Below are positions 33,104 to 43,847 of a stretch of 64,000 nucleotides of DNA, in pieces (position 1 is the stretch's first letter; the number at the start of each line of letters is the position of its first letter). The notes under the pieces are model-generated. The model ran no database searches and had not been told where the DNA came from. It worked only from the letters and a program-made list of their open reading frames with translations. Source of the DNA: DATJGR01 sp963780795 (GTDB taxonomy: Bacteria > Pseudomonadota > Gammaproteobacteria > Pseudomonadales > Azotimanducaceae). The stretch lies in the NCBI GenBank assembly GCA_963780795.1, contig CAWADH010000007.1:22904-86903 (forward strand). The letters are read 5' to 3'. A program made the position numbers and the translations under genes.

Positions 33104-35350
33104 ATGTTAGATCGTAATCTCGGATTCGGTGTGTCCGCGCGATGCGCGACACGAATGCTCGGCGGCTTGATTGCGGCGTTGGCGACCACGCTCGCACTCG
33201 CGGCGCCACCACCCGACACCGCGCCGCTTCCCAACGCAACCGCGACCACCACGGCCACGACGACGCCGCCCGCCGATGCGGCGACACCGGCTTACAGCTT
33301 CCCCATTCCGGAAGCACTGCATCCGCTCGACGTGCATCCGCGCACGAGCCTGTCGATCGTCGAGCAACTGCGGCACAACCACTATCTGCAGAAGCCGCTC
33401 GACGACGCTGCGTCGAGTGAGCTGTTCGACAAGTACATCGATCTGCTCGACAGCGGCCACGCGTACTTCCTCGCTTCCGACATTCAGGCGCTCGAGAAGT
33501 ATCGCTATGCGCTCGACGACGCGCTGAAGCGCGGCGATCTCGACCCGGCATTCGACATCTTCAACCGCTATCAGGCGCGCCTCGAAGAGCGTCTCGAATT
33601 CCTGATCACCGAGCTGGGTCAGGGTTTGCAGACGATGAACTTCAACACCAACGAGACCATCGAGGTGGAGCGCAAGCACGCGCCATGGGCGGCGACTACC
33701 GCCGAACTCGACGACCTGTGGCGCAAACGCCTGAAAGCCGCCGTGCTCGGCATGAAGCTGAACGGCAAGCAGATCGCCGAAATCCAGGACGTGCTGACGA
33801 AGCGCTACAAGAACCGCCTGAAGCAGGCGACGCAGACGAACAGCGAAGACGCGTTCCAGGTGTACGTGAACGCGTACGCGAGCACCTACGATCCGCACAC
33901 GCAGTATTTCTCGCCGCGTACGTCCGAGAACTTCAACATCAACATGTCGTTGTCGCTCGAAGGCATCGGCGCGGTGTTGCGCAGCGAAGACGACTACACC
34001 GAAGTGGTGCGCCTCGTTCCTGCGGGTCCGGCCGATAAAGCCGGTGCGCTGAAACCATCCGACCGAATCATCGGCGTGGGCCAGGGCGAGAGCGGCAAGC
34101 TGATCGACGTGGTCGGCTGGCGGCTCGACGACGTCGTCGAACTGATCCGCGGTCCGAAGGCGTCGGTCGTGCGGCTCGAGATCATTCCGGCCGCGGCGGA
34201 AGACAACAGCAAATCGCGCATCGTCAGCATCACGCGCAACACGGTGCAGCTCGAGGAACAATCGGCGCAGAAGAAAGTGCTGACGCTCCAGCAAGGGGGC
34301 ACGTCGCACAAGGTCGGCATCATCGAGATCCCGACGTTCTACGTCGACTTCAAAGCGGTGCAGAACGGTGACCCCGACTACAAGAGCACCACGCGCGACG
34401 TACACGCGTTGATCGATCAACTGAAGGCCGAGGGCGTAGAAGGCATCATCATCGACCTGCGCAACAACGGCGGCGGCTCGCTGCAGGAAGCCGACTCGTT
34501 GACCGGCCTCTTCATCAAATCCGGTCCGACCGTGCAGGTGAAGACCGCGAACCGTCGCGCGAACATCTATGCCGATACCGACGACGAGATCGCATGGGAC
34601 GGTCCGCTCGCGGTGATGGTGAATCGCTTGTCCGCATCCGCGTCGGAGATCTTTGCCGGCGCCATTCAGGACTACGGCCGCGGTCCGATCATCGGCAGCC
34701 AGACATTCGGTAAGGGAACGGTGCAAACACTGATTCCGCTGAATCGCGGTCAGCTGAAGATCACGCAGGCGAAGTTCTATCGCGTTTCGGGCCAGAGCAC
34801 GCAGCACCAGGGCGTGCTGCCCGACGTCGAGTTCCCCGAGGTCTACGACACCGACAAGATCGGCGAGAGTTCACTCGAAGACGCGATGCCGTGGGACGAG
34901 ATCAAACCGGCCGTCTACCCCCACGCAACGCAAGTGCAGACCGTGCTGCCGGTGCTGGTCGACAAGCACCGCGACCGCGTCGCGAACAATCCCGACTTCG
35001 AGTATCTGCGCGCGTTGATGGACAAGAGCCGCGAGAATGCGAAGAAGACGGAGATTTCGTTGAACGAAGCCGTCCGCATCAAAGAGAAGCACGACGACGA
35101 TGCGTGGCGTCTCGGCATCGAGAACAAGCTGCGCGCAGCAAAGGGCGAACCGCTGCTGAAGACGATCGAGGAACTCGACGCGAAGCTCGAAGCAGAAGAA
35201 GCGGAAGACGACGCCAGCGACAACTCGAAGAAAGGTCCCGAAGACGACGCCATGATCAAGGAAGGCGCGTACGTGCTGATCGACTACGTCAATCAGACGC
35301 GTCAGATCGCGAGCATCGCTCCACCGAAGGTTGAAACTGCCCTGCAGTAG
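33104..35350 (+). CDS. prc: tail-specific carboxy-terminal protease Prc
   Basis: Periplasmic Ser-Lys protease that degrades or trims proteins with exposed C-termini. 748 residues: signal segment (LGGLIAALATTLALAAP), N-terminal domain (HPRTSLSIVEQLRHNHYLQK), PDZ domain (MSLSLEGIGAVLRSEDDYTE, VRLVPAGPADKAGALKPSDR), then the protease core with VNRLSASASEIFAGAIQDYG and GSQTFGKGTVQ. By the usual 25-residue spacing the catalytic pair is Ser512 and Lys537. The acidic tail near 700 (LEAEEAEDDASDN) is longer than I would expect. The start could be 33104 or a nearby internal codon, as the signal has a long polar lead. Confidence 0.93.
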   Translation: MLDRNLGFGVSARCATRMLGGLIAALATTLALAAPPPDTAPLPNATATTTATTTPPADAATPAYSFPIPEALHPLDVHPRTSLSIVEQLRHNHYLQKPLDDAASSELFDKYIDLLDSGHAYFLASDIQALEKYRYALDDALKRGDLDPAFDIFNRYQARLEERLEFLITELGQGLQTMNFNTNETIEVERKHAPWAATTAELDDLWRKRLKAAVLGMKLNGKQIAEIQDVLTKRYKNRLKQATQTNSEDAFQVYVNAYASTYDPHTQYFSPRTSENFNINMSLSLEGIGAVLRSEDDYTEVVRLVPAGPADKAGALKPSDRIIGVGQGESGKLIDVVGWRLDDVVELIRGPKASVVRLEIIPAAAEDNSKSRIVSITRNTVQLEEQSAQKKVLTLQQGGTSHKVGIIEIPTFYVDFKAVQNGDPDYKSTTRDVHALIDQLKAEGVEGIIIDLRNNGGGSLQEADSLTGLFIKSGPTVQVKTANRRANIYADTDDEIAWDGPLAVMVNRLSASASEIFAGAIQDYGRGPIIGSQTFGKGTVQTLIPLNRGQLKITQAKFYRVSGQSTQHQGVLPDVEFPEVYDTDKIGESSLEDAMPWDEIKPAVYPHATQVQTVLPVLVDKHRDRVANNPDFEYLRALMDKSRENAKKTEISLNEAVRIKEKHDDDAWRLGIENKLRAAKGEPLLKTIEELDAKLEAEEAEDDASDNSKKGPEDDAMIKEGAYVLIDYVNQTRQIASIAPPKVETALQ

Positions 35351-35385
35351 CCTTCGGTCGGGCGCAGCCCCGTTGCGCTTGTCAG

Positions 35386-37221
35386 CTACACCGCGAAGTC
35401 GAGCGTGCGCTGGTCGATCGCGCGACGCAACGCCGCTTCGAAATCCGCCATCGGCATCGTGTGTTGTTGCGGCTGCCCATAGCGGCGCAGCGTAACCGTG
35501 CCGTCGGCCTGCTCGCGCTCACCGACGATCAGCAGCAACGGGATCTTGCGCGTGGTGCCTTCGCGGATCTTCTTCGACACCGTTTCGCTCTGCGTTGCGA
35601 GTTCCGCGCGCACCATCTGATTGCGCAGCCGGTCGACGATGCCGCGACCGTACGCTTCGTACTGCTCCGACACCGTGAGCACCTGTACCTGCACCGGCGC
35701 GAGCCACGTCGGGAACGCTCCGCCGAAATGCTCGATCAGGAACGCCACCATCCGCTCATGCGTGCTGAACGGCGCGCGATGAATGCAGTACGGCATGTGC
35801 TCCGCGCCGTCCGAACCGACATAGGTCAGTCCCATCCGCGCCGGCTGGGCGAAATCGAGCTGCACCGTGCTGACGGTTTCGTCGCGTCCCGTCACGGTGG
35901 GGAACTGGATGTCGATTTTCGGCCCGTAGAAAGCCGCTTCGCCCGGTCCGTCGATGTAGTTGATGCCGAGTTCCTGCAATACCTCCGTCAGAATCCGCTC
36001 TGAATCGGCCCATGCCTGCGGATTGTCGATGTACTTCTCCTTGCCTTTCGGATCGGTGAAGTCGGATCGAGACAACCGCACCGTGTAGCTGTCGAGGCCG
36101 AGGATGGCGTAGGCCTCCGCGTACATCGCGAGCACCGCTTTGAACTCGTCTTTCACCTGCGCAGCGGTGCAGTAGATGTGTGCGTCGTTGATGCACATGC
36201 CGCGCACGCGCACGAGACCGCCGACCGCGCCGGAGTCTTCGAAGCGATATACCTGTCCGTACTCGGCCAACCGCAGCGGCAGTTCGCGATAGCTGCGCGG
36301 CGACGATGCGTATACGCGGTGGTGATGCGGACAGTTCATCGGCCGCAACGCATATGTCTCGCGAACCTCGCCGCCGTCCTCCGTCGATTCCCTCATCTCC
36401 ATGAGCGGATACATGTGATCGGCGTAGTACGGCAGATGGCCGGTGCGGTAATACAGATCGGCCTTCGCGAGGTGCGGCGTAGAGACGCGCTGATAGCCGC
36501 CGCGGAATTCGAGTTCTTTGGCCAGCTTTTCGATCTCGTCGCGAATGACCGTGCCGTTCGGCAGCCACAACGGCAGCCCCTTACCAATGTCGTTATCCAG
36601 GTGATACAGACCCAGTTCGCGTCCGAGCTTCTTGTGGTCGCGCGCCAGCGCCTGCTCGTACCGCGCCACATACGCGTCGAGCTCTTCCTTGCTCGCGAAC
36701 GCCCATGCGTAGATGCGCGTCATCATCACGTTGTTCGAATCTCCGCGCCAATACGCGCCGGCGACGCTCTTCAGCTTGAACGCATCGCGCGGGATTTCCT
36801 TGGTCGTGTGCACGTGCGGCCCCTCGCACATGTCGAGGAACGGACCGTTGCGATAGAACGACAGCGTTTGCAGATGCTTCTTGTCGAACAGCTCGAGTGC
36901 ATATTCGCGCTTATATGGTTCCTTCATATCGGCGAGACGCGCGAGCGCAGCCTCCTTCGGCAGTTCCTCGCGATCGAACCGCTGACCCTTTTTCAGGATC
37001 TTGCGCATCCGCTGCTCGAGTTCCGGGAAGTCTTCCTCGGTGATCGGCGCGCTCAGAATGAAGTCGTAGTAGAACCCGTCCTTGATCGGCGGGCCGAAAC
37101 CCAGCGTCGATCCCGGCCGCAGTTCGAGCACCGCCTGCGCAAGCACGTGCGAGAGGCTGTGCCGCATCTGGTATAGGGCGTCGTCAGGGCTCAGTTCGCC
37201 GCTGTGCTCCAAACTGTCCAT
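35386..37221 (-). CDS. thrS: threonine-tRNA ligase without the TGS domain
   Basis: Charges tRNA-Thr. 611 residues. The protein begins directly with the editing domain (RHSLSHVLAQAVLELRPG, FLDMCEGPHVHTTKEI) and continues with the class II catalytic core (YALRPMNCPHHHRVY, YRFEDSGAVGGLVRVRG, DAHIYC, then YCIHRAPFSTHERMVAFLIE) and the anticodon-binding domain (VQVLTVSEQYEAYG, KKIREGTTRKIPLLLIVGE). The roughly 60-residue N-terminal TGS domain of standard bacterial ThrRS is missing. The zinc ligands and editing cysteine are present, so it should be active. GGAGGACAG precedes ATG 37221. It is not followed by infC-rpmI-rplT, the usual arrangement. A leader with a Thr-rich peptide and terminator lies upstream. 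Confidence 0.95.
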   Translation of the reverse strand: MDSLEHSGELSPDDALYQMRHSLSHVLAQAVLELRPGSTLGFGPPIKDGFYYDFILSAPITEEDFPELEQRMRKILKKGQRFDREELPKEAALARLADMKEPYKREYALELFDKKHLQTLSFYRNGPFLDMCEGPHVHTTKEIPRDAFKLKSVAGAYWRGDSNNVMMTRIYAWAFASKEELDAYVARYEQALARDHKKLGRELGLYHLDNDIGKGLPLWLPNGTVIRDEIEKLAKELEFRGGYQRVSTPHLAKADLYYRTGHLPYYADHMYPLMEMRESTEDGGEVRETYALRPMNCPHHHRVYASSPRSYRELPLRLAEYGQVYRFEDSGAVGGLVRVRGMCINDAHIYCTAAQVKDEFKAVLAMYAEAYAILGLDSYTVRLSRSDFTDPKGKEKYIDNPQAWADSERILTEVLQELGINYIDGPGEAAFYGPKIDIQFPTVTGRDETVSTVQLDFAQPARMGLTYVGSDGAEHMPYCIHRAPFSTHERMVAFLIEHFGGAFPTWLAPVQVQVLTVSEQYEAYGRGIVDRLRNQMVRAELATQSETVSKKIREGTTRKIPLLLIVGEREQADGTVTLRRYGQPQQHTMPMADFEAALRRAIDQRTLDFAV

Positions 37222-37246
37222 CTGTCCTCCAAAAGAGCGTCCTGCA

Positions 37247-37285
37247 GAAAAAGAAAAACCCGGTCGGCGGTCGCCTTCCGGGTTT
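37247..37285 (-). terminator. intrinsic terminator in the thrS leader
   Basis: Read on the minus strand, AAACCCGG (37285-37278) pairs with CCGGGTTT (37263-37256) around a 14-nt loop and is followed by TTTTTCTTTTTC (37258-37247). It lies only 25 nt before the thrS start codon, so it would end transcription before thrS unless prevented. Confidence 0.85.
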
Positions 37286-37349
37286 CTGTTCGAAGGCGAC
37301 CTCTAGATTCGGGTCGCCTCTATTGTCGCGTACGACGTCAGGCAACCCG
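37269..37349 (-). promoter_or_regulatory. thrS transcription attenuator: mutually exclusive leader stems
   Basis: Four segments on the minus-strand RNA. A: CGGGUUGCC (37349-37341), the last three leader-peptide codons. B: GGCGACCCG (37318-37310). C: GGUCGCCUUC (37301-37292). D: GAAGGCGACC (37278-37269), mostly the terminator loop. A pairs with B (9 bp, one G-U). B pairs with C (AGGCGACC:GGUCGCCU, 8 bp). C pairs with D (10 bp, perfect), which prevents the terminator. A ribosome at the leader stop would cover A, let B:C form, free D and allow termination. A ribosome stalled at the first Thr codons would leave A free, giving A:B and C:D and read-through into thrS. The pairings are seen in the sequence; the mechanism is inferred. 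Confidence 0.8.
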
Positions 37350-37409
37350 CCACGGCATAGTCGTGGCAGTGGTCGTCGTCGTTCGGTTACGCGCCAAGCA
37401 ATACATCAT
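37338..37409 (-). CDS. thrS leader peptide, 23 aa, threonine-rich
   Basis: ATG ATG start at 37409, preceded by TGGAGTCG as a ribosome site, and TGA at 37340-37338. The centre reads RTTTTTATT: seven Thr codons (ACG, ACG, ACG, ACC, ACT, then after GCC, ACG, ACT) in eight, ending PWRVA. This has the form of an attenuation leader peptide such as ThrL, here placed before a tRNA synthetase gene. The Thr codons lie 40-60 nt before the first stem of the attenuator. The frame is too short for routine gene calling. The peptide itself probably has no function beyond being translated. Confidence 0.85.
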   Translation of the reverse strand: MMYCLARNRTTTTTATTMPWRVA

Positions 37410-37429
37410 CGACTCCAGCAAACGGCGTA

Positions 37430-37457
37430 ATGATAGTGACGCACCCGCCGATTGCAA
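37430..37457 (-). promoter_or_regulatory. probable sigma-70 promoter of the thrS leader
   Basis: Minus strand: TTGCAA (37457-37452) and TATCAT (37435-37430) with a 16-nt spacer. Transcription would begin roughly 10 nt before the leader-peptide ribosome site. Both hexamers are good matches in an otherwise GC-rich background. Confidence 0.6.
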
Positions 37458-37784
37458 CAAACGCGGCGGGGGAGCGACGAGACGACTCGATCAGCGTGTA
37501 CGCGGGGTCGTGGTTTTCGGCTCGCCAACGGTCGGCTCGACGCGCGCGGCGCGAGCGGACTCATGGACGATGCCTGCGCGCGCGCGGCGCGCACGGACGG
37601 CGCGTGCGCCATCCGTGTTCGAGGCATCGCCTCGATTGCGTTGTTCTCGAGCGATGAGGTGCGACTCGCTCCGGTCAATCATCGAAATCACTCCACGGCG
37701 AACTGCGCCGTTCGAAAAGGCATCATCAGGGGGATTGGGCGAACAGTGAGATCATCGCCCGTGACGAAAGTTCTGTTCTACTGA
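37458..37784. other. intergenic region between the HAD gene and the thrS promoter
   Basis: No convincing gene. One nested hairpin is present: CACGGA (37592-37597) with TCCGTG (37612-37617), enclosing GGCGC-GT-GCGCC (37599-37610). It is downstream of the acnA-HAD operon and might act in transcript ending, though no T-run follows. Confidence 0.45.
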
Positions 37785-38464
37785 CTAGATCACAGTGCGC
37801 CCGCTCGAGTGTTCGACAAGCAGACTGGCGACGTCGTGCAGACTGCCCACCACCGGATGTCCGATGCTCCGCACGTCGGCGGCGGGTTGCACCAGATCGG
37901 GAACCTGGAACACCAGCAGACCGGCCGCGTGCGCGGCTCGCACGCCGTTATCGGAATCTTCGATCGCCCAGCACCGATTCGGTGCGAAACCAAGTTTCAA
38001 CGCCGCGGTGAGATACGGCTCCGGATGAGGTTTTGCGTTCATCACCACATCGCCGCCGACGATCGCCGCGAAGAAGTCCAGCAATCCGGCCAGGCGCAGC
38101 TTCGTCTGCGCGAGTTCGGTGGCGGTCGAGGTGGCCAGCGCGACGGGAATCCGCAGCGAGCGGGTCAGCTCCAGAATTTCGCGCCCGCCGTCTTTCACGT
38201 CGACCGCCTGCGTCCGCACGCGGTCTCCGTAGAGGGCGAACCACTCGCTGCTCAGACGATCGTAAACGTCGAATCCGAGGACACCGCCAAGGATCTCGCG
38301 CGTGCCCTTCATGCTGGTGCCGATGCAACGCTCATACACGGAGCGCGCAACATTGAGTCCATGTGCGCGGCAGGCGTCTTCGAACGTGGCGAGGGCGATG
38401 CGCTCTGTGTCGAGCAGCAGGCCATCCATGTCGAACACGATGGCCTGCGGCGCGAACAGTTTCG

Positions 38465-38468
<4 letters not shown>
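37785..38468 (-). CDS. HAD-superfamily hydrolase, beta-phosphoglucomutase/phosphatase-like
   Basis: 227-residue haloacid-dehalogenase-type phosphatase. Motif I is VFDMDGLLLDTE with the nucleophile Asp; motif II is ALATSTATE; the Lys motif is NAKPHPEPY; the acidic motif is AIEDSDNGVRAAHAAG. The cap domain type is that of beta-phosphoglucomutase or small phosphoester hydrolases, so the substrate cannot be fixed. TTG start at 38468 overlapping the acnA stop (TTGA), which implies coupled translation with aconitase. Confidence 0.88.
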
Positions 38469-41143
<2,675 letters not shown>

Positions 41144-41301
41144 TGCCGTCGTGTCTCCTGCGGTCGCAAATGGGGCCCGTGCCCCTCGGGTTTGCTTGTG
41201 TTGAGGCTGCGCATTCTAAAGGCGTGAAAACGAAAGAAAAGCGAAAGCGCGAAAACTAACACATGCCGTCAGGGAATGAGTTTTCAGCGGGCAAAACCCA
41301 A

Positions 41302-41332
41302 GCCCGGATCGTCTGCGGACGACGATCCGGGC
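41302..41332 (-). terminator. probable terminator downstream of the Hsp20 gene
   Basis: Perfect 12-bp arms (41302-41313 and 41321-41332, GCCCGGATCGTC type) with a 7-nt loop. On the minus strand a short GGGTTTT follows. It lies 14 nt after the Hsp20 stop. Confidence 0.7.
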
Positions 41333-41345
41333 AGAGCGGACCCCG

Positions 41346-41774
41346 TTACTTGACGCTGACTTCGATCGCCCGCGGCTTCACTTCGGCGCGCTTCGGCACC
41401 TTCAGGTACAGCATGCCGTCTTTCGAGTTCGCTTCGATGCGACCCTCGTCGACGTTCTCCGGCAACCGGAACGTGCGAGTGAATCGACCATAACGACGCT
41501 CGACGCGATGCACCTTGCCTTTCGTTTCCTTCTCGTATTTGCGTTCGCCAGTTACGGCGAGCACGCCGTCTTTGAACGTGACTTTCACGTCCGACGCCTG
41601 CACTGCAGGTACTTCGAGATCGATCAGGTAGTCCTCGTCCGTTTCGCGAATGTCGACGGCCGGATTCCAATCGCTGGTCGCGATGTTCTCGCCCCAGCCA
41701 TTGAAGCCCTGGTCCACGAAGCGGTTGAAGAACTGATCGAGTTCCCGCGACGGATTCCAACGTACAATGCTCAT
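41346..41774 (-). CDS. small heat shock protein Hsp20 (IbpA/HspA-like)
   Basis: ATP-independent holdase chaperone of 142 residues. The alpha-crystallin domain is clear: WNPAVDIRETDEDYLIDLEV, VKVTFKDGVLAVTGERK, RRYGRFTRTFRLPENVD and ANSKDGMLYLKVPK with the terminal IEVSV motif. The start at 41774 (MSIVRWNPSRELDQFF) is the usual family N-terminus and has GGAGGTCAG upstream. A sigma-32-like promoter and an exact palindrome lie in the upstream gap. Confidence 0.95.
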   Translation of the reverse strand: MSIVRWNPSRELDQFFNRFVDQGFNGWGENIATSDWNPAVDIRETDEDYLIDLEVPAVQASDVKVTFKDGVLAVTGERKYEKETKGKVHRVERRYGRFTRTFRLPENVDEGRIEANSKDGMLYLKVPKRAEVKPRAIEVSVK

Positions 41775-41805
41775 GTTCTGACCTCCACTCTCGCTTGTCT
41801 GTTTC

Positions 41806-41822
41806 GGAACCACCGTGGTTCC
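41806..41822. promoter_or_regulatory. perfect palindrome in the Hsp20 5' region
   Basis: GGAACCAC-C-GTGGTTCC: two exact 8-bp arms around one base, about 32 nt before the Hsp20 start. As RNA it would be a stem upstream of the ribosome site; as DNA it could be an operator. It does not cover the ribosome site, so a simple RNA-thermometer role is not obvious. Confidence 0.5.
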
Positions 41823-41835
41823 GGCTCGCACACAT

Positions 41836-41863
41836 CAATGGGGGATGGCCAGCAAAATCAAAG
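41836..41863 (-). promoter_or_regulatory. sigma-32 (RpoH)-like promoter of the Hsp20 gene
   Basis: Minus strand: CTTTGAT (41863-41857), 13-nt spacer, CCCCATTG (41843-41836). This resembles the RpoH pattern CTTGAAA / CCCCATNT with partial mismatches. The position, about 60 nt before the Hsp20 start, fits heat-shock control. Confidence 0.5.
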
Positions 41864-41925
41864 GGATTGAAAAACACCGCTTCGGTCCCCACTCATCGGC
41901 GTTTTTTTTCGAAGGAGCCCGTTTC

Positions 41926-42354
41926 GTGACGAAGATGACCCAAGAAGAAAAGGAACTGTTTCTCGCCGACCTGCACGTCGGGGTACTCGCGATCCCCGAT
42001 CCGTCACACGGCCCGCTGACCGTACCCGTCTGGTACGACTACAAGCCCGGCGGCGATCTGTGGTTTCTCACCGGACCGACCTCGCGCAAGGGCAAACTGC
42101 TGAAGCAGGGCGTTCGCGTCAGCATGTGCGCGCAAACCGAAACGCCCCCTTACAAGTACGTCAGCATCGAAGGACCGGTGGTGTCGATCGCGCCGTCGGA
42201 TCGGGAGAAATACGGACGCCCGATGGCGCATCGCTATCTCGGCAGGAAACTCGGCGATCAGTACACAGACGCGGGCGAGGCGGAAGCGAGCGTGATCGTG
42301 CGCATCCGTCCGGAGCAGTGGCTCGCCGTCGATTACGGCAAGATGCGTCTCTGA
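41926..42354 (+). CDS. pyridoxamine-5'-phosphate-oxidase-like FMN-binding protein
   Basis: 142-residue split-barrel protein of the PNPOx-like group (F420/FMN-dependent or heme-utilisation-type families). Features: LADLHVGVLAIPDPSHGPLTVPVWY, WFLTGPTSRKGKLL, VSMCAQTETPPYKYVSIEGP. The GTG start at 41926 has AAGGAG with 8-nt spacing; an ATG lies three codons later. The frame is open further upstream, but that part overlaps the Hsp20 control region. The cofactor and reaction are unknown. Confidence 0.8.
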   Translation: MTKMTQEEKELFLADLHVGVLAIPDPSHGPLTVPVWYDYKPGGDLWFLTGPTSRKGKLLKQGVRVSMCAQTETPPYKYVSIEGPVVSIAPSDREKYGRPMAHRYLGRKLGDQYTDAGEAEASVIVRIRPEQWLAVDYGKMRL

Positions 42355-42364
42355 GGAATTCCGT

Positions 42365-43183
42365 TCAGCGCCGGATGAAATCCATCACGATTTCCACGAT
42401 GCGCGGCGCCAGCGCCTCCGGAATGTTGTGGCCCATGCCAGCGACGATCTCGAGGCGTGCGCCAGGGACTGCCGCCGCCGTATCGCGCCCGGCCGCAACC
42501 GGGATCAGCGGATCGTCTGCGCCGTGGATGACCAGCGCCGGAACTTTCAGCGCATGCAAACGCTCCACGCGACTGCCGTCCGCGATCACCGCCCGCATCT
42601 GCCGAGCAACGCCGTCAGGGCGAAAACTACGTGCGTGCGCACGACGCGCGGCCGAGAGACGTGCGTCGAGCGTCTCGGGATAGGCGGGGCTGCCGAACAC
42701 CGCGCGATTCTTCGCGTTCAATTCGATCAACGCTTCGGTCGAATCGGCCTTCTCGACCAGCCGCGCGCGCATTTCCGGCGATGGTTGCGGCAGGTCAGGG
42801 TTGCCGGTGCTCGACATCACCGAGATCAGCGACAGCACCCGCGCCGCGTGTCCGATCGCGACGTGCTGCGCGATCATGCCGCCCATCGAGATGCCGAAGA
42901 CGTGCGCGCGCTCGACGCGCAGGTGGTCCATAAGGCCGACGACGTCGCTCGCCATGTCGGCGAGCGAATACATCCGACCATCGGTCATATCGGAGGAGAG
43001 TCCCGCGTCGCGATTGTCGAATACGACTACACGCAATCCGCCGCGCACGAGTCCCGCCAGCAATGTATCTGGCCACTCGATCAGCTGGGTTCCGAGACCG
43101 CGGATCAATACGATCGTTGGCGACTCGCTCGCACCGTGCGTTTCGTAGCATAGCGAGATGCCGTTGACCGCCGCCGTTGGCAT
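42365..43183 (-). CDS. alpha/beta-fold hydrolase
   Basis: 272 residues. Oxyanion segment LIRGLGTQLIEWPD, FDNRDAGLSS, nucleophile elbow GISMGGM with the Ser, acid in VIHGADDPLIPV and the catalytic His in AGMGHNIPEALAP. The sequence resembles 3-oxoadipate enol-lactonase or esterase types; the substrate is unknown. The start at 43183 follows AAGGAG and is one base after the tpm stop (TGAAATG). Third gene of ggt-tpm-hydrolase. Confidence 0.9.
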   Translation of the reverse strand: MPTAAVNGISLCYETHGASESPTIVLIRGLGTQLIEWPDTLLAGLVRGGLRVVVFDNRDAGLSSDMTDGRMYSLADMASDVVGLMDHLRVERAHVFGISMGGMIAQHVAIGHAARVLSLISVMSSTGNPDLPQPSPEMRARLVEKADSTEALIELNAKNRAVFGSPAYPETLDARLSAARRAHARSFRPDGVARQMRAVIADGSRVERLHALKVPALVIHGADDPLIPVAAGRDTAAAVPGARLEIVAGMGHNIPEALAPRIVEIVMDFIRR

Positions 43184-43184
43184 T

Positions 43185-43844
43185 TCAGCGCTCCTTGACG
43201 ATCCGGTACGTGCTCTCGCCGGCAGTTCGGATTCCCTGCGCCTGGAACCTCGGCGGCGCCGCTTCCGCAGGCGAGCGCTCCAGCAGCTCGATTGCGCAGC
43301 GGCCACTGAACAATGCCGTCACCTCGTTCGGATGCACCGCAAACGGCGGTCCCGACGCAACGCTCTGATCGTATTCGATCGTCAGCAGCAGAATCTGCGC
43401 GCCAAGCGGCAGGACCGTCAGCAGATGCTCCGCATAGCGGCGTCGCATCTCCTGCGGCAGCGCGACCAGCGAACCGCGATCGAATACGCCGGCCACACCG
43501 GACAGGTCTTGCAGCGTCAGTTCGAAGAAGTCGCCGCAGAGAATGCCGACGCCATTCCCCTCGAACACCTGGAACACGCCGGCCTGACGACGTTGATAAG
43601 GCGCATTCGCCTCAGTGAAGAACGCTTCGATGGCGGTCTGCGACAGTTCGATGCCCAGCACCGGATGACCCCGTTGCGCGAGCCACCACATGTCGCGGCT
43701 CTTGCCGCACAACGGCACGAATGCCTTTTCGCCGTTTCGCAGGCCCAGCGCCGGCCAGAACTGCAATAGCCGCGCGTTGTAGTCGGCCTGGTGGAAACCA
43801 ATCTGATTGGTACGCCAGCGCTCGAGCCAGAATTCTCTGTCCAT
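43185..43844 (-). CDS. tpm: thiopurine S-methyltransferase family protein
   Basis: S-adenosylmethionine-dependent methyltransferase of 219 residues, closely following bacterial TPMT: FWLERWRTNQIGFHQ, PLCGKSRDMWWLAQRGH, VLGIELSQTAIEAFF, GDFFEL, VFDRGSLVALP and ILLLTIEYDQS. Bacterial members methylate thiols and selenium or tellurium compounds. It begins 3 nt after the ggt stop and is followed by the hydrolase with no gap. Confidence 0.94.
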   Translation of the reverse strand: MDREFWLERWRTNQIGFHQADYNARLLQFWPALGLRNGEKAFVPLCGKSRDMWWLAQRGHPVLGIELSQTAIEAFFTEANAPYQRRQAGVFQVFEGNGVGILCGDFFELTLQDLSGVAGVFDRGSLVALPQEMRRRYAEHLLTVLPLGAQILLLTIEYDQSVASGPPFAVHPNEVTALFSGRCAIELLERSPAEAAPPRFQAQGIRTAGESTYRIVKER

Positions 43845-43847
43845 GCT

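Noticed and set aside
33107..34807. Open frame of 566 codons on the minus strand
   Set aside because: Antisense to prc, whose PDZ and catalytic motifs are unmistakable.
37222..37409. T-box riboswitch before thrS
   Set aside because: The conserved T-box bulge sequence and specifier loop are absent; the peptide with clustered Thr codons explains the leader better.
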